64,000 nucleotides of DNA from Panaeolus papilionaceus (lineage: Eukaryota > Basidiomycota > Agaricomycetes > Agaricales): the NCBI GenBank assembly GCA_015501605.1, contig JADNRZ010000006.1, positions 1,612,001 to 1,676,000 on the forward strand, written 5' to 3'. Below, one piece after another: positions 48,571-58,501 of this stretch. The translations under genes and the position numbers were made by a program. Each line of letters opens with the position of its first letter. Position 1 is the first letter of the stretch. The notes under the pieces are model-generated. The model was not told the DNA's origin. It saw only the letters and a program-made list of their open reading frames with translations, and searched no databases.

Positions 48571-50600
48571 AAATGTCAACGCCTCGGGGGCCGTTCGAAC
48601 TTTGGTAGCATGGGGGATAAGACCCCCTTATTTGTGCTATATTCTAAAAATGAATGAAAGTACTCTTGCGGACGCGATCGACAACAAGAAGAAGGGGGAC
48701 GAGGAAGTGTCGAACTTGGGATCCCAGTCCACTGACGAATGTGTTTGGTTATGTTTGTCTATGACTTCTGCTCAACTGCCGCTCCTTACCACTTCAATGG
48801 TGACTTGCTCGACTTGTCTAGGGTTTCTACATCAGATATCAGATTATATGAATCGTTGCCACGAATAAATAGCTGACAACATCTAACGAGGCCGTCTTCA
48901 GCCAGGACATGTACCGCTTCACAACCGTCCCGTGCGCAGCACCGCAGGAGGGGGTGTACCGTGTAGTGGGGAGATCATAAAAGTCATCACATTTCATACC
49001 AAGGAAAAAGAAAAGAAAAACAGATAAAAAAACTATGTAAGAGTCGTAAGTAGAGGTAGAGGTATACAAATAAAGGAAAAGAATTGAACGAGGAGAGAGG
49101 AGAGGATGAAAGAGCAAAGCATAGCTAGTATGCTGCATGCGGTAAACAAAGCATCAAGAGGTATCAAGGAGCCAAGAAAAGGAAAGAAAGAAAAGAGAAA
49201 CGGAAGGAAAGCGTTCCTGGGGTACAAGAAAGACAAAAAAAAAAAGAGTATTATCTACGCCAAACCAGTCTTACAACTAAGAATACAACCATATCGTTCA
49301 ACCACGATGAGTGGGGCAAGGGGAAGAAGAGTGGAAGAGCATAGGCAAAGAAGAAACCACTAGGCATCTCATGACCAAGGGTCCTGGTCCAACTCTGCCC
49401 GCCTTTCTCTTTCGGCCTTGAGTCGTCGGTACCCAGCCAACCACTCTCCAAACTCATTTTCGGGCACATTAATCTTGGTAATCTTGCGATTCTTAGCATC
49501 TTCGACGCTATACTTCAACAGGTTGTAGCTGCGCGTACAATCCATTAATAACAATGCAAAAAAAGAGGGGCGGGTAAAACTCACTACTCCGTCGTGTCAG
49601 TGACAGCCATCCTCTGCTTTCCCGCCATATTCTTTTTAGGTCCAGTCGTAATAGTGCAAATCAAAGACCGCGAAGTGGGGCTCAGTAATTTCTCTAGCCG
49701 TTCTTCAATCTTGCTCATCGATTTATGTTCATTCCAACTCTCCAAATTGATCACGTCCTCTTCAAAATCAGCAAAAACAGCCATTTCAGTGCCTGAAAAT
49801 CGTTCCACGTCAGCATCAAAGCGCATATATTAACCCCCTCAAAAAACAAAGAAGTGGGGGGAAGAAAATCAAAACTCACCCGCCGCATACATCTTCACCA
49901 CCTTTCTCTGATACTTCTCAAGCACACTCTCCAACTTGGCCAACCTTGCATTGGACGCGTCCACTCCTTGTCCCCGGAGCTCATTGATTTGGGCCTCTAA
50001 TTGTATCATTTGAGCACGCGTAGTGAGCATCTTGTCGAGTCGGAGACCAGCGTCAGAGGCTGGGTTGTTTGTCATGTCGCTTCGGACGGATTCAATGTCG
50101 TCCACATTGTCATCACCACCTTCACCTCCCTCAGCACCTTGACCCTCAGCACCACCAGCACCATCGTCCTCAACACCCTCTCCGACACGCGCGGCCTCCC
50201 CCTCATCCGCAACAGGCGAATTCAAGTCAACCAAATCCCCATCACCCTGTTGCTGCTGTTGCAACTCATCCAACTGCGGCGGCGGCGTAGCCCTCGGCGT
50301 CGACACCTGCACATCATCCTGCAATGACAAGACCTGCTGCTGCTCCTGCTGCTGGGTCTTATCCGCATCCTCCTCCTCTGTTACAAGAGCTTGAATCTCC
50401 CTATCCAAATCCTGCGACTCAGCAGTCAACCTCGCATCTTCCTCTTCCTTCTCTCTCGCTTCCCGAGCAGCAGCAGCCTTAGCCTCAGCCTCTCCGCGCT
50501 GCCTCTCCTCTTCCTCTGCAGCCCGTTGCGCATCACCAATAGAGGCAATGTGAGCTGCCTCCTCTTCTGCCATCCTCTTCGCCGCCTCAACTTCAGCAGC
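48571..50600 (-). repeat. Direct segmental duplication, right copy (partner 43325-45200)
   Basis: 3' flank and last exons of the coiled-coil gene. This is probably the source copy, since here the exons belong to a continuous gene whose first exon alone is 3.4 kb. It begins at aaatgtcaacgcct (48571) next to the 17-bp hairpin. Confidence 0.85.
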
Positions 50601-53321
50601 CTCCTCCGCCTCCAATCTCTTCTTCTTCTCCTCTTCCTCCTCAGCAGCTTTCCTTACTGCCTCAGCTTCAGCGGCAGCCTGCTCCTCCTGCTTCTTCCTC
50701 TCAGCCTCAGCCTCCTCAGCCTTCTTCGCCTCCTGCTCGGCCTTCTTCTTAGCCTCCTCCGCCCTCCTCTCAGCAGCCTCTTGCGCAAACCTCTGCCTCT
50801 CCTGCTTTTCTTTTTCCTTCTTCTCCTCTTCCTCCTGCTTCAATCTTTCTTCTTCCTCTTTCTTCTTCCTCGCAGCCTCCTCCTTCTCTTTGCGCTGCCT
50901 CTCCTCCTTAGCCCGCTTCCTCTCCTTCTTGGCTTCTTTTTCCAACCTCTCCTTCTCCTCTCCAGCTTTCCTCGCCTCCTCTTCCTCTTCCTCCCTCGCC
51001 AACCTTTCTTCCTCCTCTTTCTTCTGCAGTTCTGCGATCCTCGCCTGCCGCAATAACTCGTCCGCTTCTTCCTTGCGCTTCCTCTCTTCCTTCTCCAGTC
51101 GTCTCCTCTCAGCTTCCTTCTCCTCTTCCTCTCTCTCCTGGGCCTCCTGTGCAGCTCTCTGCATCTCCTCTTCTGCCTTCCTTATCGCCTCTTCCGCTCT
51201 CCTCAGGTCTTCCGCCTCGGCTTCTTGTCGTCTACGGTCCTCGTCTTCCTTCTCTGCGCGTAGGCGTCTCGCCTCCTCCGCCTGTCTCTCCGCCTGCTCT
51301 TTCCTCTCCTGCTCAGCTCGTAATTTCTCGTCTAACCTCGCGGTCTCGGCTTCTTGAGCCGCTAAACGGGCTTCGATCTCTTCAAAGGTGGGTTGAGGGG
51401 GATTGGTAAACGATGATGATGTAGGACCGAAGGAGAAGGGATTGTTGGATGCGAAAGAAGGAGCGGGAACACCAACACCAGAACCAGAACCATTAAAATT
51501 AAACGTCGGTGCGGTGGTAGCAGCAGGCACACCCCATGCTTGAGCTTCGTTTCCAGCACTATACGCATCGAATCCGCGGTTGTTGTGGTTAAGATGTGGG
51601 TCGTCAACGTACATGTCGTCGTCGTCCATGTAATTGGGTTCTTGATAAGCCGGAGGAGCAGCTTGGTTTTCTGTGGGTTGAGAAACAAAATTGAGGGCGG
51701 CGTCGAGGGCTGCTAACTGAGCATCATTCGCAGGGTTTACATGAGTGTTGGCGTTGTTGTTGTCGGCGAAGACATTAGGATTATGCTGAGCTGCCTCCTC
51801 GGCATCCTTGGGGGGAGGTGTGGGCGCCCTGCCGTTACTGCTCTCCAAATCCGCCTTTTGAATCTTGTGCCAGTCGTTGTCTGTGAGACTGCCAGTTTCG
51901 AGGTCGGGGATTTGAGGGAGGAAAGCGCTCATGGGACGGGTGTGGTGGGATTGGGCATCGGTGTCGTTGGCGTCGGGGTTGCCATTGCCATTGTTGGGGT
52001 TGGTGGCACCGAGTCCCAGTCCCAGAGGAGGAGGGGGATTACCAGCACCAGCGCCAGATGCAGATGTACGCTTCTCGTATCTGCGCGTCCAGCGAGCTGC
52101 TGAATCGGACGGAGTAGGCGGTAAGAAAGGATGTGGGAGGCCTCTCGGTGTCGTCTCGCCATCCTTCGTCGTCGCCATCCCCACACCCGTGTCAATAGTA
52201 ATAGCGCCAGGTGCGATCCCAGGAACAGCGATAAAGCTGCCCTCGCTGATACTAGGTTCAACATCCACAGGTGTCGTTTCATCTTGGATTTCTGGGATGT
52301 CGTCGACTGTGATACGCGTCATATCGATATCGTCCGTTTGGGCGCCTCTTTCCGTCATGTTGGAGCCAGTGGTGGAAGAGGAGATGTTGGCATCGTCCAG
52401 GTCGTCGTGCTCTTCTTCTTCTTCGTCTGTGAAAGGTGCATCTGCTGGGAACACGGATAAGCGACGACTTGTACGACCGTTGGAAGAGATGCGACGAGAG
52501 ACGCGGGGTGGGGGAGAGCTGACGCTGGATTCGGTCTCTGTGATGTCGTCGGGGAAGTATCCTGGTACGCGTCTCCTCACTCGCTGAGGAGGCTCAGCGA
52601 TGACGTCGACCAGAGGAACAGAAGTGGAGATTTGGGATGGTGTAATAGCAGTAGTAGTAGCCAACTCGGTAGTAGCGATAACAGAAGGTGATGTCTGCGA
52701 TATCTGGCTTTTAGAGTCGTCTTCGTCTTCTTCTTCAATCACACTCGGTACGCGGCTCGGTGAAAAGCGCACGGTGCGAGTAGGAGGGAAAAAGGCGACG
52801 GTGGGCACCATTGTAGTGAGATGATACAAGTCTCTCCTGAATCGTCTCCATACCCTCTTCAACCCCACATCTCGCCATATCGAAGGCGCAATGTCAGCCA
52901 GGACCATCCCGAGCCCCGTCCATATGATCACCAACACCATGCGCTCGACGCTATCTGAGCTCTCGGAGAACATAAAGTCGATACCGAGTCTGACGAAATA
53001 GGCGAGATAGGGATCGGAGGACTTGGGCCACTTTTTTATAAAATGGAGCGTGATGACGCCCTCCCATAGCCCTACGAGGGTGCCTGTGACTTTGAAATTG
53101 GAGTATGAGAGATTGGAGAGGAGGAGCCGCAATGAGAGGCCTGCGAGGATGGCGTAGATGGAGTCCATGAGTTGGAGGAAGCGGGATGTGAGTGAGCGCG
53201 GGAGGGAGGGAAGGGAGAGGGAGAGGGTGGGGACGTAGGATGAGCGTCGGGAGACGGTGGAGGGGGCGTAGGATGAGGAGGTGTAGGAGAGGGGTTGGGA
53301 GCGGGTGGAAGAGACGCTCAT
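49369..53321 (-). CDS. Large membrane-anchored coiled-coil protein, unknown family
   Basis: Three exons (53321-49880, 49792-49585, 49528-49369) add up to 3,810 bases, exactly 1,269 codons plus stop. The N-terminal Ser-rich tail is followed by hydrophobic segments (residues about 50-95 and 125-145; e.g. VLVIIWTGLGMVLADIAPS). An acidic/Ser-rich middle follows (SVIEEEDEDDSKSQ). Residues about 640-960 form an almost uninterrupted Glu/Lys/Arg/Ala helix (EEAEKEAERRRLEKEERKRK type), likely a coiled coil or single alpha-helix. The C-terminus (LRLDKMLTTRAQMIQLEA, FADFEEDVINLESWNE, EFGEWLAGYRRLK) is copied in the chimeric BTB gene. I do not recognise a family. It may tether an organelle membrane to a partner; this is inference from layout only. 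Confidence 0.85.
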
Positions 53322-54716
53322 GGTGGGTGATCTGGGGGGTTTATTATTCAGCTGCGAGGTGTGGCGAGGCTAGGCAGGTGGGGGCGTGATTGAGATTCAC
53401 TGCGTGCTGTGTGACTGTTATGAGGGTTACGCTGAGCACAGGATGATGTAGTGTGGCTTACTTTCAAGATCTCAACTTGAAGTTGAAATTTTTGAAGTTC
53501 GTGAAAAATTGAAAAAAAAAAATTGAATCAGAATCGTGAGTCGTAAATGACGGAAAGATGGATAGATGGAAGAGTGGCTGAGAAAGTGTAATGCCCAACC
53601 CAACACCAACTAACAGGGGAGGTGAAAAACCAAACCAAAGCAAGAAAGACGGGATGCAAACAAACAACAGGACAATGGACGGAACGGACGGACGGTGGGT
53701 GAGATGGGAAATTTAGGTCCGTGCGCGGTGGACCGGGGAAGGACCGGAGGTTGAAGGGTGCGAGGTGTGCCTCGAGGCATTTGATGGGTGTGGGAATTAA
53801 TTTATGGGGATGATGACGTGTAGGGTTAGGGGATGGATGAGGTGGGGGGTGTGGAATCTTATCAGAGTTATCTATGGTGGGAGATGACTCAGATGAGAGG
53901 GGGAGGAGGTAGGAGGGGACAAGCGTGTACGAGGGGGTACAGAACAGAGGGATATTCTTGGTTGGGTTTGGATTTTAGAGAAACAGAGTCGACAGCTTCT
54001 CATCGACTCGGATCAAGACGCATGGCGGGGTGGGTTCGCTGTCATGCATATCACAATTCATCGTTAACGTTTGATCATAGATATCGATAGGGTTGTGACG
54101 AGATGGGACAGGGATATACGCTATTTCTGTGTTGCATATGACGAAGAGAACAGAAATAGAGAGAAAGGAAGGGAAACGGTTGCTGCGTTGTGTTGTGTTG
54201 CGTCACCGGCGTTTGTTCGATCATGATCGAGCAGCTTCAACGTGAACTTAAGAGACCTTAAGGAAGTAAAGAAAGACAGGGGCGTTGATTCCCTGATTCC
54301 CTGTAGATTTGTGGGGAGAAGCGAAGCGAATAGACTGGATATTATGGTATGGGGAAGGGTTCGTATTTACCCTATCAACTACAGTATAAAAGACTATCTT
54401 ACCTCACACATCCGTCTGTCACTACAAACTCATCGACTCAAGTAACGAACACCTGAAGCATTGAACATTTATCAACGCCGCATATTCTGATACGTATATC
54501 CATCCGTTATACGTGCGCTAATCCATGTCAAAACCTACTGTATACATGTGGCGTACCACTCTGTGAGCCGTATCGCCGCAACGCTCGTTCTTCGAAGCCT
54601 CAAAGCGGGGACAGAAGCGTTCGAAACTATAAACTCAACCTTCGAAGTCCATCATCCATCTTTCTTTAACGTCTATTGACTTGACCGAGAGTGATCCCTA
54701 GTGTTGTCGAGCCACT
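53322..54716. other. Divergent intergenic region
   Basis: 1.4 kb between the coiled-coil gene (minus) and PEBP (plus), holding both promoters. G-rich on the plus strand near 53640-53950, with an A run near 53512. No gene or repeat supported. Confidence 0.5.
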
Positions 54717-54724
54717 TATAAAAG
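54717..54724 (+). promoter_or_regulatory. TATA box of the PEBP gene
   Basis: TATAAAAG, 68 bases before the last base preceding ATG 54792, a good fungal distance. Confidence 0.65.
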
Positions 54725-54791
54725 CGACACCTATCGAAGTTCGACCCTTGTCCCTTCTTTTTCATTCCCAGATTCGCTATAGCTAATTATC

Positions 54792-55789
54792 ATGCTCCTC
54801 CCTTTCTTTACTCTCCTTCCACTCACACTGTGCTCAAGATACCTCGCAGTACTCGCATATTTCTCGCCACGTAACCACGCTACATTCACCTTCGAAACCA
54901 AGCTTCAACAAATTAGAAATGCATTTGAGGAAGCAAACGTGAGCCATCCGTTCCTCTCTTAACCGACACATCTCCTTGAACCACTAGTCGCTCAAACACA
55001 TATATAAAGATCACCCAAGACCTCTCCATCACATTCAACCCCCAATATTTGCTCGAAATTGACTGGCCTCTCACCGCCGCATTCGGAGGGGGGAGCTTCA
55101 CACCGAGTCTAGGAGGGCATGTGTATGATAACCGTAAGGCCTCGTATTTTCCCTTCATCCTTCTCTTTTCGATTGAATAGAATTACGGCGATACAATACA
55201 GAAACGACGCTCCCATTCACCAACATCCGCCTCATAGCCCGCGACCATTACCAGCACCACGATAATGATAAACCCAAAGGTCCATATATCATAACGATGC
55301 TCGACCCCGACGCTCCGTCGAATGAAACACCATATTGGAGATCATTCAGACACTTTTTTGCCAGTGATTTCTATGTTAATAAGGAATCTGATAATGAGCC
55401 TGGCGGGGGAGCTGTCGAGGTCACATTAACCAACCGAACAGAAGCACTATCGAGGTACCTCAAGCCTTTACCAGCAGTGGGAACAGGGAATCATCGGTGA
55501 GTTTTCTTCCCTTTCCCTTTCCCTTCTCCCTTTCATTTCTTATCTCTCCTCCCTGCTTTCCCTCCTCTTCCCTCACCTTTTCTTTTCGCCCACCGACAGA
55601 TACGTCATCCTCATATACCCCCAACCCCCCTCCTTCCCCTCCTACATCTCCACCCTCACGAGCCAAAACACAACCTGGACAACCTCGTTTCGCGGTTTCG
55701 ACATCACAGAGTTCGCACGGGATGCGGGGATGGGTGAGCCGCTGGCTGGATTTTTCGTGTGGGGCAGTACGAGTTTGAGTAGTACGTAG
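54792..55789 (+). CDS. Secreted phosphatidylethanolamine-binding protein (PEBP)
   Basis: The start MLLPFFTLLPLTLCSRYLAV is a signal peptide. The PEBP fold follows over four or five exons: TFETKLQQIRNAFEEAN, ITFNPQYLLEIDWPL, AAFGGGSFTPSLGGHVYDN, PFTNIRLIARDHYQHHD. The anion-pocket motif is YIITMLDPDAPSNETPYWRS (DPDAP intact), then TEALSRYLKPLPAVGTGNHR and YVILIYPQPPSFPSY, ending GMGEPLAGFFVWGST and LSST at TAG 55787-55789. Length of about 270 residues is normal for fungal PEBP/carboxypeptidase-Y-inhibitor-like proteins, which bind phospholipids or inhibit serine carboxypeptidases. It is the intact counterpart of the broken gene at 42329-43245, in mirrored orientation on the other side of the BTB/coiled-coil block. 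Confidence 0.9.
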
Positions 55790-56106
55790 TGGGATTAGTA
55801 CACAGTAATATGGGTTGAGATGGACACGACAATCCGACTTTTTCGATGATCGAGTTCAGTGTCTGAGTCTCTTATGTAAAGATCATCGGCCGATATTATG
55901 TATGTCGGAAAAATCCTGATTTGCATATAGGGCCTCGCGACGCTGACCATTGAATACGCTGTGATCAGCGTTGAGGAGATAACGGCTTCTATGAAACGAG
56001 TCCATAACTCAATCACGAAGGTGCGAATGAAGTGGGCGCGATGGGGTGACCTTGAAAGTACATCTCTAAGCTGAATAACAATACGTGAGCTATGTATAGC
56101 GCTTAG

Positions 56107-58075
56107 CATGGCGGTAAATTTCGTCGGATATTCGAAGGGCTTACGCTTGAGAGAATTGCGTATGCTCAGATTTCAAGGCGTGACAATTTACCAAAACGTA
56201 GTTCGTACACTGTATGCCATTCAGGGTCGATTCTACCGCCCCGGTCTCGCTGTGTTGTGATATCCATTGGATTCAGTCGTTGCTCAGTTGTAGGATGGAA
56301 TAGACGGAATAAAAATACCACAAATCGAATATACATACTTGTGGACAACCTCAAGGCAGGTGTGGTAATGTTTTCGGTGTGCCAGTGAAGGCTATCTGTA
56401 TTTGAATCAAGGTGATTGACCTTTTTCGTATTCTACCAGATTAACGAAATGGTTGTGTAGACGTGATGTGGATTTTTCTCAAGGGATGTATTTTGAGACT
56501 AATTTTGTGTACAATGGAACTTTGTCCTCCTTAAGTTGACGTTTGTGAGGATTTCCTCCTTCCCATCGCCTGAAATGCTTGGGGGTAAACTCGATTGACT
56601 AGTTCTCCAAGGTCTCTAATTGCATTTCGATTAATTTTATATATTAATAATTTCTAACTCTAATGAATGATCCTGGACGCAGGACAGGATCGGCTTTTTG
56701 TGTCACGTGAGCGTGCCAGCACTTCGCAACCTTTGCGCGTCTCGTCTCCTTACCTTTACTATCACCTCTCCGTATGCCCGAGCATCGTTTCGGTGCTCTA
56801 TTCTTTCATTTATTTATTCTTATTTTAACCTACCACACTGTCAATATCTATTCAAGCTGGAACCCACTCTCACTCTGGATACTCACTGCTCACATCAACT
56901 CTTCCAGCTCTGCCAGCACACACGTGTTCTCAATGTCTTACTGCTACCGCCGGGGCTCATCTCATCTTCTACGCGTGCTGGTCTTTAATTTACCTGTGGT
57001 CAACTTCTTGCTGGTCTCGCACTCGCTTACCCAGATTCTGGTTTTCTTCATGGTATCTAATGGATACGTCACTGAATGCAACGCGCACGAACTTGGCAAT
57101 AACCAACCTTATTAACACCAAATGTTAATCTCGTCAAATGTCTTCCTCCTGCGGAAGCCCTATACTGACATCCGCATCCTTCTTTCAGCCTTTACATCTT
57201 CATGATGAACCCTTACATCTTTATGATGATCCCTTACATCTATATGATGACCTTACATCTTTATGATGACCCCTTACATCTATACGATGACCCTTACATC
57301 TTTATGATGATCCCTTACATCTATATGATGATACTTTACATCTTTATGATGACTCCCATATCCTTGTGACTACCACACACACCTATACGGCACTACAATA
57401 TTCCCCTTGCATTCCTATACTGCATCTCCATCGACCATATACTCCCCCCTATCGCACTTCCTACCTTATGGTTCCTATAATGGACCACTTGCAGCTCCTG
57501 GATATTCCTATACCATGTCACTACCTACACCCAATTTATCCAACCTTTACCTGAATTTCATGTGTGCCTAGTATGCTGCAATTTATTTACCCTCCATGTT
57601 TAACATTATTCATTCATCAAGCTTAATCAGATATCCCCCCGTTTTGGTTATGTATGCTCTTTCATCACCTCCACTTTGCATTCACAGACTTGCACCTTAG
57701 GGAGAGGCGACTTCAACCGCCATTGGGGGTGAGCCGTTGTCCTTCGGCGGCTGGGCGGTTGCACTCGCATTTGGGGTGCATCCGTCCTCGTCCATCGGCT
57801 CTCGCCCCGGCGAAGGGGTTGACTTTTGGTCACCCCTTCTGCCTCTCCCACATTCATACCTACCTCCCTCAACTGGCAAGCGGAGTGGAAAACAAAAATA
57901 AAAATGTTAAAAGTAATTACTTGATTGAAGTTGATTCGCAGGCCCCTCGAAGCGACCCTGGATTGAGTACGATGTGGAGTTCAGGTTGTGCGAATTTGTC
58001 ACATCCTGAGACCTGCACGTATGCTAGTCAGTCAAACATGAGCACTTCGAATATCCGACAAAATTTACCGTCATA
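56107..58075. mobile_element. Non-autonomous DNA transposon with 34-bp TIRs and 6-bp target duplication
   Basis: Left end 56108-56141 (ATGGCGGTAAATTTCGTC...) and right end 58041-58074, read on the minus strand (ATGACGGTAAATTTTGTC...), are inverted repeats with about 4 mismatches in 34. GCTTAG flanks both sides (56101-56106 and 58076-58081), while the intact F-box gene has this site once (CTAAGC, 36899-36904), proving an insertion. No open frame inside resembles a transposase. It contains a tandem repeat (57189-57354) and a GC-rich patch at about 57700-57840. TIR start and 6-bp duplication do not let me name a superfamily; hAT-like elements (usually 8 bp) are one possibility. Confidence 0.8.
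57189..57354. repeat. Tandem minisatellite, unit about 20-21 bases
   Basis: About eight imperfect copies of a cccttacatctttatgatga-type unit, with alternating ctttat/ctatat variants suggesting a two-unit (about 42-base) higher-order pattern. It sits inside the TIR element, so it moved with it or grew after insertion. Confidence 0.9.
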
Positions 58076-58501
58076 GCTTAGTCTAATGTTGCAGAACATG
58101 TGCTCTTGGCAGCGAGCAGTAAAACAATTTGATACCATAGCGCAATTGAGCGGGATAGTGGTGACGCCTTTGTTGAAGTCTATGATCATGTTGAGCAACT
58201 CATGCAGGGTGTTGAAAATACGGCCTGGATGGCAGTTGGCTCAAGTGTTGACATTAAGAAAAGGAGAGATATTGGTGTCGATTGTGTCTGGGTAAAGCTA
58301 AGAAGACGGGGTATCGAACCGATCTGTGCAAGTTCAAGTTGGTCACGATGGTGTCAAACACAGAGTTGTTTGGCACAGGTCTTGAAACCCAATACGAATT
58401 CTCTCCTCCTGCTCTTCGCAAAGTTTGAGGTCACAAGAAAGACAAAAACACGTTTCATTTTTACCATACCACCACCATGTTCAAATTTAATCTACAATAT
58501 C

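Larger units (their letters stand above)
55972..58254 (-). pseudogene. F-box pseudogene split by an inserted element
   Basis: The 5' part (58254-58076) starts like F-box member 1 (ATG, MSTLEP) but quickly runs out of frame with stops, although the DNA clearly aligns (the region coding ARCQEH is recognisable). The 3' part (56106-55972) reads SRIVIQLRDVLSRSPHRAHF and FVIELWTR, matching member 1 (IVIRLRDVLSRSPHLAHF). Between them lies a 1,969-base element. After TTATGGACTCG the similarity ends, so the rest of the gene is missing. Non-functional copy created with the inverted duplication. Confidence 0.85.

Noticed and set aside
49869..51100. Possible antibacterial colicin/TolA-like protein from the coiled-coil match
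   Set aside because: Alternating charged helices match many unrelated proteins. The low-complexity composition alone explains any such similarity.
50391..51357. Long plus-strand frames rich in Ser, Leu and Phe opposite the coiled-coil gene
   Set aside because: Antisense shadows of the Glu/Lys/Arg-rich exon. Composition is explained by reading GAG/GAA/AAG codons backwards.
57189..57354. CRISPR-like array
   Set aside because: Units are contiguous without unique spacers, and the host is a eukaryote. It is a simple tandem repeat.
57648..57879. Minus-strand frames inside the TIR element
   Set aside because: Pro/Arg-rich low-complexity frames in a GC-rich patch; two overlapping frames are both open and neither looks like a transposase.
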